In this document: one piece after another, positions 47,161-57,209 of the stretch
How positions within the stretch are numbered: position 1 is the first letter of the stretch
Layout of the letters: each line of letters begins with the position of its first letter
NCBI RefSeq assembly: GCF_014633365.1
Contig: NC_068349.1
Coordinates: 31,386,753 to 31,450,752, forward strand
DNA: 64,000 nt
From: Diospyros lotus
Lineage: Eukaryota; Streptophyta; Magnoliopsida; Ericales; Ebenaceae
Direction: 5' to 3'
Translations under genes and position numbers: made by a program
The notes under the pieces: generated by a model
Seen by the model: only the letters and a program-made list of their open reading frames with translations
The model's database searches: none
Told to the model about the DNA's origin: nothing

Positions 47161-48473
47161 CCTAGAAACAACTAATCAGTCATACAAGAGGCCCTGGATG
47201 TACCTACCGTCGACCTTCCCGATGTACAAATGGTAGGAACAGTGCTCGAGTTTTGGGGAACCCTTATCATCCAATACTTACGGTATGGGACACTTCCCCC
47301 GGATACCGAGGAAGCCAGGAAGCTCAAAAGAACAGCTTGCTACTTCACCCTGCTCGAGAGTTAGCTATACCGAAGAGGTTACTCGCTGTCACTCCTCAAA
47401 TGTGTCAATTCTGACCAGTCGCCAGCATCATGACTGAGATACATGAGGGGGCATGTGGAAGCCACCTCAGCGGACAATCCCTGGTAGCAAAAATACTCAG
47501 AGTCGAGTACTATTGGCCAACAATGCGAAATGATTGTCTGGCCTATGTGAAACATTGTGACAAGTGCCAAAAATTTGCGAACACACATCACTCCCTCTAG
47601 GACTCACTCCACAATCTTGGCAGCCCTTGTCCGTTTTACAAATAGGGAATAGACATCCTCGGGTCCTTTCCGACAGCAGCATGGCAACTTAAATTTATGG
47701 TAGTAACAATTGACTACTTAACAAAATGGATCGTGGCCGAACCCCTGGCCACAATCATCACCAAAAGGATTTGCAGGTTCATCTGGAAGAATATTGTTTG
47801 TCGATATGGCCTCCCTGGAGTGCTAAGCTCGGATAACAGTACTTAGTTCACCAACGACAGACTTCAAGACTTTTGCCAAGAACTTGGTATCCGTCAGGTC
47901 TTTACCTTGGTCGAGCATCCTCAAACAAATGGCCAGGCCGAGGTCGCCAACAAGATCGTACTAGCGGGACTGAAGAAATGGCTTGACAATGCCAAATGAG
48001 CTTGGCCAAATGAACTCCCCATAGTCTTGTGGTCATACCACACTACCGCTTAAACCTCGACCAAGGAAACTCCTTTTCAACTTACTTACGTGTCAAAAGC
48101 GATTGAGGAACCCAGTCCCATGTTACATTACTTCTGGGAAGACACCAAAGGTGATGAGCAACGGGCCGACCTCGACATTGTCCAGGAAATCCAAGACCAA
48201 GCCCAAATTCATGAGCAGGCCACAAAGCAAAAAATGGGTCTAAAATATAACAAAAAGGTTCATCTCAGACGATTCCAAGAGGGAGACTTAGTCTTAAGGA
48301 AGATCGAAGGCCCAAGGAAGAAACCCTCACAGGGGAAGCTAGGTGCCAATTGGGAAGGGCCTTACCGAGTCACTCATAACCTTGGTGTAGGCGCCTACCA
48401 CTTAGCCAAGCTCTTAGGAAGACCCTTGACCAGATCATGGAACGCAGCCAGCCTGCGAAAGTATTACAGCTGA
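47161..48473 (+). pseudogene. Integrase of the Tat pol, with an open C-terminal part
   Basis: The zinc-binding N-terminus is visible (IHEGACGSHLSGQSLVA, RVEYYWPTMRND, HCDKCQKFAN: His-His-Cys-Cys). Then the catalytic core: D in GIDILGSF, D in LSSDNS and E in HPQTNGQAEVANK, about 47,645-47,960, interrupted by stops. From 48,090 to 48,473 one open frame of 127 codons carries the end of the core and the C-terminal KYNKKVHLRRFQEGDLVLRK, NWEGPYRVT and a terminal WNAASLRKYYS like other plant Ty3 integrases. It would insert the cDNA; as it stands it cannot be made whole. Confidence 0.9.
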
Positions 48474-48581
48474 AACGGTTGTCTTCTTATAAAAATTTGG
48501 AAAAAATGTACTCACTTATCACTTGTCAAAATCTTCATATAGGCTAGGCACCCAAAAAATTCTTTTTCTTATCACAGGTTT

Positions 48582-49157
48582 GGCCTCGAGTTACCTCAGC
48601 CTATCTACAACAAAGTGTTGTATCAGACAAGCCCCGACAAACCTCGAGTTACCTCGGTCTGCCGCCTTTGGCCTCGAGTTACCTTGGCCTATCTACAACA
48701 AAGCCCTGTATCAAACAAGCCCCGGTAGACGTCGAGTTACCTCGGTCTGATGCCTTTGGCCTCGAGTTATATCGGCCTATCTACAACAAAGCTTTGTATC
48801 AGATAAGCCTCGGCGAACCTCGAGTTACCTTGGTCTGCCGCCTTTGGCCTCGAGTTACCTCGGCCTATCTACAACAAAGCTTTGTAGACGGACCTCGAGT
48901 TACCTCAGTCTGCCGCCTTTGGCCTCGAGTTACCTCGGGCTATCTACAACAAAGTCTTGTATCAGACAAGCCCCGGCGGACCTCGAGTTACCTCGGTCTG
49001 TTACTTTTGGCCTCGAGTTACCTCGGCCTATCTACAACAAAGCTTTGTATCAGACAAGCCCTGGCAGACCTCGAGTTACCTCGGTCTGTTGCCTTTAGTC
49101 TCGAGTTACCTCGGCCTATGTACAACAAAACTTTGTATCAGACAAGCCCCGGCGGAC
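48582..49157 (+). repeat. 88-bp tandem array in the Tat element's 3' region, seven units
   Basis: The unit start GGCCTCGAGTTACCTCGGCC falls at 48,582, 48,670, 48,758, 48,846, 48,921, 49,009 and 49,097: spacing 88 except one 75-bp unit that lost about 13 bp. Each unit holds two copies of CTCGAGTTACCT, so there is also a half-unit sub-repeat. It lies about 110 bp after the integrase stop. Because 88 is not a multiple of three and the unit lacks stops, long open frames (up to 213 codons) run through it in rotating frames; these are artefacts. Tandem repeats 3' of pol are known in Tat elements and can seed satellites. Confidence 0.95.
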
Positions 49158-50639
49158 TCAGTCTAGTCCGCCTCTTAATCAACCAGACTTTACAAGCGAA
49201 CAAGGTGAAGAAAAAGTACAAGGTACCCATACTTCGGGAAAACTCTCATTTCATTACTCTATTTCATTACAAAATATGTCCACAATACAAAACTTTATTG
49301 CACTTTTAGCAGCATACACAAATACAACTGAACCCGTTCAAAGTCCTACCCTAACCAAGCTTTAGCATAACAAGACCGACCCAACTAACCAAGCTTTAAC
49401 TCAACTAGTCCAACCCAGCCCACCAAACTTCAGCATAGCAAGGTCGACTCTGTCGACCAAATATCACCCTTCATGGAGCCCTCAACAGCTCCCCAACGAG
49501 GATCTCCAGAAAACCAACGACAACATCACAACTGTCCCTGACCAAGCACTAACCAGGCCCTTTCCCCCCTCCCTCTCATGGACCATATCTTAGCAATGCA
49601 AATCCATGCAAGTGAAAGAAGGCGCAGTTCCAAGAGAAGGTCCAGTAACTGTTACAACGCTAAAGACGGTGGGAAAACAGATGTGGCGAAGGACGAACTC
49701 CTCAAGATTAAGAAATAAGCCCACCCTCGTACCGCGACCACCACGGGTTACCAACCCATATACCGCGAACACCACGAGCCACAAATCATGGCTAACTACA
49801 GCCATTAAGACATTACTTGAACCGACCACGTTGTCGCCAGAAATAACGTCGCACGACGGCAGAATCTTACCCCGACTTGACATCATCAACCATTGGGCCC
49901 TAGAACACCAAGCTAAAAGGAGGATGTAAAGCATTGAGTAGAGGATACACAGAACACAAAGGAAACAAACCCCTTTTTATAAGCATAATACGAAACACCG
50001 CACGTTGTCCAACCCATTCATGGTAACGTCGTGCATTAATGCCCTGCATTCGTTGGCAGGCGAATCGCCATCAAAATAAGGCCATGAGCCTAGGCAGTTA
50101 ATACCCCACCCTGGGAAACCAGCGCACCTCCTCGGGAAGTGCCCCTGGAAAGCGACGTCCCCTATACCGTTACCCAGTTATTTCGCCTTTTTAGGTCACG
50201 TGTCCCGATCCCATGTCAAATACATTCTCGCAACGCGACGCTCGGATTATCACAATTTGGACATCCCGACACTGGCCTCCCTCAACACCCCGATCCCAGA
50301 CCCATAGCAGCAATAAGGAAAAGGAAAGATCTAAGAGACAAAGGCAAGCTGCGCCTCGTGCAGTCGTATCTCTTTTATTCAAATAATACCAAAGTGTTAC
50401 GATAGTCAATCCAATGCACAAAAAAAAGAAAAAAAATAAGGAGGAGACCCACCCTAAGGATTAGTGGCAGGTTGATCCAGACGTGATGAATCAAGAGCCC
50501 CGCTCTGAGAATGATCCGGCAAAGATGAATCGAGACTCCTGCTCTGCTGGCCAACACTTTCTTCTACCCGTCCAACCCCAGCTGCCTCCCGAGTCTGCTC
50601 CAAAATTTTGTCTCCAATAATTGGGTCTGACACAGATCT
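49158..50639. other. Non-coding 3' region of the Tat element
   Basis: GC-richer, with no recognisable protein on either strand. It contains short echoes of CAACCAAGCTTTAGCATAACAAG-like words at 49,340-49,445 and, at 50,418-50,440, an A-rich tract. On minus the latter could be near the end of the antisense gene. The opposing 107- and 114-codon frames at 49,590-49,934 mirror each other and are not supported. Confidence 0.5.
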
Positions 50640-52560
50640 AGAAGTTAGCCACCCACTACCTCTTTAGAGAAGTCGCACCCAGTAAAATCCACCCCTAAGC
50701 AGAGTAACGAGGCTTGCACCAACGTCACATCAAAACCACCCAGATACTATAGAAAAGCCTCCATCCTTGCATAAGCCTCTAAGTGGGCAACTTCTTGGAG
50801 TGAAGAGTCTAATTTCGCCTCCAGTCCCTTGATCCTTTCGTCATGCTGGGCCAACTCCCGCCGAACCTCATCCCTCTGACCATGCACTCTTAGATATCCG
50901 AACGTTACCCTCCCTACCTCCTCACCAGCTGAAACAATCCTCCCGTAAAGGTTGTTGGCGTCACCGATAGCCTTGGCCTTTCTTATCTTCAACTCCATGA
51001 ATTACAAGTGAGCAGCACTGGTGGCTCGCAATTGTAACATCTCCACTCAGCGATACAACCCTTCCTCACCAAGAGAGGCGAGCCTCATCTGATCGGCTTC
51101 CATAAGGAGTTGGTCCTAAACGAACTTCCCCAGTCAAAAGGCATGACCCCAAAGACTCTAAGGATCCTTCTCGGTGTCATCGCACCCCCACAAGCTCGGT
51201 TGTGGAGCGCGTGCCAACCGAGGAGGTGTTAACTCACTATCCACCCGGTCAGAATCCAACGACGTGGCGGTATCGGCTAACGGACTGGAGCCTGAGGGCC
51301 TCACAGCATTGATGGTCAGCCCCAGCTCTGAGGTGCCGGGCACCTCAGCAGCTTGGTCCAGAACGTTAGGAGCCCGACTGGAAGACCTTAACTCGACGGC
51401 CACCCGCCACCTCTTCCGCTAGAAGGGCACCTCCTCGACCTCCAGCAGAGAGGGAGTACCGGCGATAGCTGCAACAACCAGTCAGGCACAAATGGGACTC
51501 CTCAACTTCACAACAGTAACGGGCCCTCCAGACGACACCCTGGCAGCTTTTTTCGTTGTGCGCCTCGCCACTTCTTCCCTCATCAAACCCAGTGCCTTTT
51601 CTCCTGAAACATAAAACTCCGATAAGGGTTGCCATAGAAACAGACCAAAACACAAATACACAGTAAGAACATACCCATATACTCAACTAACGCTCAAGGA
51701 TCCTCCCCGAGCTCCACAAGCTTCGTCGATTCCAACGAGGGAGAAAGCGTGAAGGTGTCCGCCAAGGCTTTGTCCTCTGGGCCAAGACTCCCATACTCCA
51801 CCTCTAGAAGGGGGTTCGGCTCCGATTGCCAAAATATGGGGTATTTCTCCTTACCTCTCTTATCCAGGAAAAAGCTGAGCTCCTCCTCGCTCAAACCCAC
51901 CTTGAAGAAACCATCCTTGAAATGCTTGAAGGATGTGGTAAAGGCTTTTAGCATCGATTTTCCCGTACGACTCGTCAGAGAAATCCAACCACCCTGGTAA
52001 GCCCCCTTCTAGTGATAGCAGTGGAAGAAGACCGCCATAGTAGGCGTGCGACCAAGGAACTCAACCAGCACCTCAAACCCGCGGATGAAACCCCAGTTGT
52101 TCGGATGCGGTTGTGTTGGGGCAATGTTCATTGCCTCCAATATCAAACTATGGAACTCCGATAGAGGAAGTCACAATCGCAACCGTGTGAAGAGCACCTC
52201 GTACATATATAGGAACCTGGATTCCAGGGCCAAATGACAGAAGCATTCATCCCTGCCACAGGGAAGGCAGACAAACTTATTTCCCAGTGCCGCAGCTAAA
52301 GACGGGCCCGTGGAGAACTTCGATGCGATCCGAACAACCTCCTCAAGCACCCATTCGTACGAACGGGCGGAGTTTGAAGCAAAAAGAGCCATCCACGAAG
52401 TTGACTAACTGGATAGGCAGAGCAATCGAATGACGGAACAAAAATCCCAAGACAAAGGACGAGTTTATTAACGAAGGTAAAGGTCGACGTACACGCACGG
52501 GGCAGTGCATACAAATAGTCGTCACAAGAGAAGCTAAGCGGGTAACCAGTAGCAAACAAA
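50640..52560 (-). pseudogene. Antisense extra ORF of the Tat element: transposon-like domain, intron, coiled coil
   Basis: Reading minus: N-terminal part with LPRACTSTFTFVNKLVLCLG and QLRGWLFLLQTPPVRTNG (about 52,500-52,320), then LPLSEFHSLILEAMNIAPTQ, HPNNWGFIRGFEVLVEFLG, an aromatic FFHCY stretch and an open 86-codon run (51,694-51,954) with FKHFKDGFFKVGLSEEE. A good splice pair then removes 71 bp (51,604-51,674), joining to a KALGLMREEVARR-like basic region, a Ser/Pro-rich linker (51,158-51,403), and a C-terminal coiled coil (50,747-50,998, RDEVRRELAQHDERIKGLEA). Several stops. The N-terminal pattern resembles the 'putative gypsy type transposon' family. Function unknown; extra ORFs in this position, some antisense, are known in Tat elements. 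Confidence 0.7.
51604..51674 (-). other. Probable 71-bp intron in the antisense ORF
   Basis: On minus the donor is GGGTATGTTCTT and the acceptor TTTTATGTTTCAG, with a T-rich interior unlike the GC-rich exons. Removing it brings the N-terminal domain and the basic/coiled-coil part closer to one frame. The related gene at 32,782-34,284 has a putative intron at a comparable place. Confidence 0.65.
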
Positions 52561-52892
52561 ACCCTGCCACGTGCCTCACAATGAGCATTCTGACGAGCCT
52601 ACCCCGCTTGGGATGGCGGACCCCATTTCCATGTCTACAAACGGCACCTCACACCTTCGAACAAGCACTTTGTTTCTCGAAACCCATGGGCCCCAACGCA
52701 ATCGAACAAGGCCGCTCAAACTGAAAGCCCCAAAGTTTAGGCGCCAACCTCCCTAAGAAGTGGTAACCTGGCCCCGTCCCACTAGCTACGACCTTGGTCA
52801 CAATAAGTTGACTAGGACATCAAAAGCCACAAGGGCCAAGCAAGGCACACATGAAAGAAAGATAAGAACAAATCATCCAGAAAGGAAAAGAA

Positions 52893-53880
52893 ATGCAATT
52901 TGCTATTAGCCAAGAAATGTTCAAAAAGTTAAAAAGCTTACAAAACGCCAACAACCTACACTACCGTACAAAACTATGGCTCAGTCCGACCCTCCCGGGA
53001 GGCTTAAAACCAGAGAGATCCAGCTCCAGGAAAGCAGTTCAGACGTTAAACAGAGCCGCTTCGTACCCAACCTTTCTTAACCCCCTCGCTTCTGTCTTCG
53101 CCTTCGCTACCTCGGACTAGGTAGCAGCCATCTCAGCCCTCGCTTTCGCCCTCATCGCTGTCACTTCAGATTTGGACAGCGCCACTTTCGCCTTCCCCTT
53201 CTTCAACTCCGCCTCGACAACCTCCAAGTCCAGCTGAAGAACACCGATCGCCCGGCCAGCTTCATCAGCTCACCCCTTCGCCTCAAAGGCGACCGCTTCC
53301 ACAGCTTTTTTAACCTCATTGCCTATCAGCTCCCGAACCTGGCGCAGTTCCTTTTCATGACCTGCCTTCATCTAGGAGAGGCTAGTCGCCACACCTGCCT
53401 CGAGCAAGCGACAGTCCGCAGCAAGTTGGAGCACCTGGCGCTCAATTCGATGAAACGCAATAGGAGACCCAGTGCCTGGTAAATGTCTTTGATTCGACAA
53501 CGGGTTGAGATAGGTATCAATAAAGAGGTCGCTCTGAAACTCAGGATCCTCAATGGAACCAAGCCGTCACCCTCGACAAGATATGAACTGTCAGGTAACC
53601 GGGCCTCCCCATCAGGACCCTTATGACGTTTCCTATGCCGAGCCAGCTCCTCAGAAATCGTGAGTTCCCCAAAGCCTACACTCGGAGTCATGGTCTCAAC
53701 CGCCACGGCCCCAGATTGCGCAGGAGGAGCAACAAGTATCGGTGCAACAGGAGCCTTCCCGGCCATTTTCTTTACGGAAGCAGAGCCTAGCGCAACCTTA
53801 CCTCCCTCCTTATGGAGCATGTCCATCTCTTTTCTAATGTCCTTCCTATCGAATGCGGAGGCCATTCACCTTACAAAACT
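52893..53880 (-). pseudogene. Second antisense ORF: coiled-coil protein fragment
   Basis: Minus frame opening MASAFDRKDIRKEMDMLHKE at 53,865, then an Ala/Pro-rich linker, ELARHRKRHKGPDGEARLP, a one-base frameshift near 53,560, and a long Ala/Glu/Lys-rich heptad region (LEAGVATSLS, GHEKELRQVRELIGNE, AGRAIGVLQLDLEVVEAELK) ending VGYEAALFN...LDLSGFKPPG near 53,000. At least three stops. It lies just upstream, in minus order, of the other antisense gene. A coiled coil followed by a Leu-Asp-Leu-Ser tail is how the C-terminal half of this family ends, so this looks like the 3' half of a second copy and not the start of the next gene. Confidence 0.5.
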
Positions 53881-54354
53881 CACAAGTGCAAATGGCAATC
53901 AGGTAGGCCGCCACCGGTAAAGTTTTCTAAAACCCCCATAACCATGCATCTTTCTATCTACACCCAAGAAAGTAAAGAGACTCTAGCCCAAAGTGAGGGA
54001 TCCTTAGGAGGACCATCAAAAAATACCTACAACGCATCCCACAGATCATCCACCACCAGGCTACCACCTGTCACGCATCCAAGGGATTACCAGTCACAGT
54101 CCAAATAGCACCCTCACATTCCAGAAAATGGCCCTCGAATCTCGAGGCCACGCACGACGCAGACCGGCACATAGAGAACATTCCTCCGCTTACTCATCTA
54201 GGGCCGACCTCAAAATAGCCCATAGTCGTCACCCCAGCAAAAACAAAATCGGCTCAACCGACCACCCCGGTCCAGCTTAATCCTACCTTTCAAACTCGAG
54301 CACAGCAAAAATCGCCCAGGCTTTCCTTTTCTAGCTCGAATGCTTGTTGCTCAA

Positions 54355-54374
54355 GCATCTGACCTGGGGGGTTG
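54355..54374 (+). promoter_or_regulatory. Polypurine-like G tract beside the 3' LTR
   Basis: CTGGGGGGTTG directly precedes TGGACC of the 3' LTR. A G-rich run in this position is the usual plus-strand primer in LTR retrotransposons; it has since gained pyrimidines. Confidence 0.55.
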
Positions 54375-54875
54375 TGGACCGTCTAGGCTCAATCTTGGTC
54401 TTCCCTTAGGCCCAATCTCAGCCCTCTCTTTAAGCTCAATCTGGTCTTCCCCTTTGGATCCGGCCTTAGCCCAACACCACACCTGCCACGGCATGATTAC
54501 AATCCCACTAGATATCCGCGCAACAGCCCCAGATCCTACCCTCATTAATGGCGAATCTCATCCACATTAATGAGGGTCCCGTCGCCACCATGTTACCACT
54601 TGGGAACCTCTACTGGCGCCGAATACCCAGTCCCATCACTTGCAAGCGCACGTCTCATGCATGCAAAAGGACATCTTCTCCTTCTATATCAATCAACTCT
54701 CTTTAGAATCAAGGTATGTTCTCACCTCTGACCTGCTAATACACAGCTTTATCTTACTCTCTTACTCACTTGATCGTCGGAGTTTTTGTAGGTGCCAGCC
54801 GCCCCCTGGACGAACCTGTCGCTAGGGCTCGTGCCCCGCTTCCGATCATCCCCCTATTTTGGTCAAGAAGGAACA
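54375..54875 (+). repeat. 3' LTR of the Tat element
   Basis: 501 bp, TGGACC...GGAACA, aligned to the 5' LTR end to end apart from two missing 24-bp units near the start. The plus frame of 76 codons at 54,340-54,570 and its mirror arise from the LTR. Confidence 0.92.
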
Positions 54876-54880
54876 ATTAG
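54876..54880. repeat. Target site duplication, right copy (ATTAG)
   Basis: ATTAG directly after the 3' LTR, identical to the left copy. Confidence 0.85.
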
Positions 54881-55294
54881 TATAATTTAACGAAACCTCA
54901 AAATAATACGTAAAATTTATGCTTTATTATTTATATATTGCTTACTCTTATGAATGAATAACATGAAAAGTTTTTTGCAATCAAAATTATGTTCTCATGA
55001 GTCTCTTCTCTTGTTCAATTCATACATTTCCTTTTCTTTTGGATTAGAAGTTCCTTTTCCTCTGTTTCCAATTGAAGTCAATAAAGCATGCTCTATAATT
55101 AGCTTACAAAACAGTTTGTGTTGCTCTTTGCTGGAATGGAAACTGTTTTACAGATTCTCCCAAGCCTAAGAAAATAGGAAATCTTACCTATAAACATGAC
55201 TGTGGAGTGTGGATACTAACAAAGAAGTATAGATCTTTTGTCTATTTGGTATAGTATTTATATTCTTTTTTCTATCATCATATTTATACTTGTA
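54881..55294. other. AT-rich intergenic DNA
   Basis: No repeat edge or convincing gene. The 71-codon plus frame at 54,954-55,169 is hydrophobic and serine-rich but not recognisable. Confidence 0.5.
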
Positions 55295-55649
55295 GGTAGT
55301 ATTTGTTAATTAAGATATAAATCGAAAATGGTAGGATATGAAAAGTATTTTAAACTTTTATATTTTTCAATGTGTTTGTTAAACTTATTTGATGACATTT
55401 GAAAAAAAAGTTACATGAATTTTTATCTAACATTTTGCAGATACGCTTATCTCTCCCTCTCTCCAGTTAAGCATATTTTGAACCTTACAAATAAGAAAAA
55501 ATTACGCATATGTCCTCAAATGCATTTAAAAAAATTTAACAAACAGTTTGATAAAAATATTGAAATGCTTCTCAATTTTATCTTGAACATTTCATATTTG
55601 ATTCAAAAAGCATTCCAACATTATCTTACTTATTTTACTAAACACTATC
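55295..55649 (+). mobile_element. Tourist-like MITE, copy 2 of 3
   Basis: GGTAGTATTTGTTAATTAAG at the left, inverse of the right end GATAGTGTTTAGTAAA. Followed by TTA; preceded by GTA, so the duplication has one change. It aligns along its length with 10,417-10,791 (shared ATTACGCATATGTCCTC-type and ACAAACAGTTTGATAAAAAT words). The 91-codon frame 55,415-55,690 runs through it and is not a gene. Confidence 0.8.
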
Positions 55650-56230
55650 TTAACATATTTTATTATAATAAATTCATATTTATAGTTTAAATAATTTCAT
55701 AAATAACTTTATAGTAAAGAAATTAGATGTTAACACAAGCAAAAAGTTAAAAAAGTAACAATTGCAATATTTTAAATCAGTCCAATAACTAAAATAATAA
55801 AAGATAACGTGTTGGTTCGTTGGTGTCGACGGTGGGAGAGAAAAAAAAATATAATTAGATTATATTTTGATTCGGTTTTTAATTTTGATTATTTTGGTTT
55901 AATTTGATTTTTATATTAAAAAAATCAAAATAATGAAACCGACCAAAATTGCCAAATATCATCGTTTTTTACCAACATTTTGGTTATTTTTGTTGGGTTT
56001 TGTCATTTTTTTGGTTTTTTTGATATTTTTTGTTTAATCAATTAATCTTTTTTCAATTTTTGATTTGTTCAGTTGGTTTGATTCAATTTTTGAGACATGT
56101 TTAATTTTTTCAATTTCAATATTTTGATCACCAAATGCTCACCCCTAATAATATTTATGTATTAATATAACAAAAATTAAAATTATTAAGCATAAATATT
56201 ATTAAACATATTACAATTAACAAGAATGAT
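55650..56230. repeat. AT-rich DNA with a second dispersed repeat scrap
   Basis: 55,850-56,110 shares the TTTTGGTTTAATTTG and inverse words with the repeat at 18,090-19,210. The rest is plain AT-rich sequence. Confidence 0.45.
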
Positions 56231-56400
56231 ATATTACCCCGACGCAAGTTAAGTAGAGGAGTGGTGTGTCTCAACCCCCATTCCATTGGTCCACACACTC
56301 CCTTTTTTTTTATATATATTACCCCCGACGCAAGCTAAGTAGAGGAGTGGTGTGTCTCAAACCCCTCCCCCTTCCATTGGCTCATATGCTCTCTCTTTTT
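56231..56400. repeat. Tandem duplication, unit about 85 bp
   Basis: ATATTACCCC(C)GACGCAAG begins at 56,231 and again at 56,316; both units carry TAAGTAGAGGAGTGGTGTGT and TTCCATTGG, ending in a pyrimidine tract. Probably a recent slippage or recombination duplicate. Confidence 0.9.
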
Positions 56401-57209
56401 TTGCCTCAATTTATTCGTATTGAATAAATATTATGTTGTTCACATTCATTCCAATCGAATCTTTAAAAAAAGTATTTCAGGCACAAAAAGTTTTCAAATT
56501 TTATGGAGAAGAGGACATGGTTGATAAGAGATGACGGTCCATTGAGTGGATGGTGGTTCATACTGATTGTACGAAAGGGACCCACCTAGGACATTTACAG
56601 GTGACAATCGACGGTATAGATCAGCCCACCTGGTCTGAATCCAACCGTTGAAATTTCAATTCCTGCCACATGTGGACAAAGGGGTTGATGCCTCCACGGG
56701 TTAGCCATTCCCATTCCCAGTCAATTCAATCCATCACCCACAACCTTCACCGCAACAGACTGTTATATAAATAAATAACTTTCTAAATATAAAACACTAT
56801 AATAATAATAATTTATTAATGATAGTTTACTTAAACTTTTTTTAGATATTTTATGAAATTTATTTTACGTGATAAAAAAAGAGCTGTTTATTTGCCAAAA
56901 TTATTTTTTATTTTTTATTTTGAGTTTTTATCTCTGTTCTGTTTCTTTTATTTGGAAAAAAAAATTGTGAAAAATAATATCTTAAAAAAAAAGAAAATTT
57001 GAGATTTGGGGGGCACGTGGCATTGGGGGGGGGGGGGGGGGGGGGCGGCGGCGGTGGGGGGGAGATTAGGTTTGTAAATCAAGTCATGAGTCATGACCCT
57101 TAGCTGATTCAAAGGTAGTTGGGAGGAGTTAGTTATTTGCACCCATTTTAATATTTTTGATTTTTTGAAAAAAGGGATAAGATTAGGCATCTCAATGATA
57201 TTCTAATTA
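56401..57209. other. Intergenic stretch with promoter-like block and a G21 run
   Basis: 56,500-56,760 is less AT-rich, with CCACATGTGGAC and a TTATATAAATAAATAA box near 56,763; this could be a promoter remnant but no coding frame follows. 57,025-57,045 is an unbroken run of 21 G, followed by CGGCGGCGGTGGGGGG, likely to form a G-quadruplex and prone to length error in sequencing. The 80-codon minus frame across it is spurious. Confidence 0.5.

Larger units (their letters stand above)
43794..54875 (+). mobile_element. Ty3 retrotransposon of the Tat lineage, gag-less, with antisense ORFs
   Basis: An 11,082-bp element with LTRs at 43,794-44,342 and 54,375-54,875 and a perfect ATTAG target duplication (43,789-43,793 and 54,876-54,880). 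The order is LTR, primer site, a very short 5' region, protease, reverse transcriptase, RNase H, a second RNase H-like domain, integrase, an 88-bp tandem array, a long non-coding and antisense-coding region, a G-rich tract, LTR. The second RNase H after RT and extra ORFs 3' of pol are known traits of the Tat lineage. Gag is missing: only about 280 bp lie between the primer site and protease. Pol has many stops and frameshifts, so it cannot move by itself. Confidence 0.92.

Noticed and set aside
49590..49934. Opposed frames of 107 (plus) and 114 (minus) codons
   Set aside because: They mirror each other on the two strands, match nothing known, and lie in the non-coding 3' region of the Tat element.
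56500..56780. Functional promoter of a gene to the right
   Set aside because: There is a TATA-like box and an E-box word, but no transcribed-looking exon or frame follows for over 1 kb.
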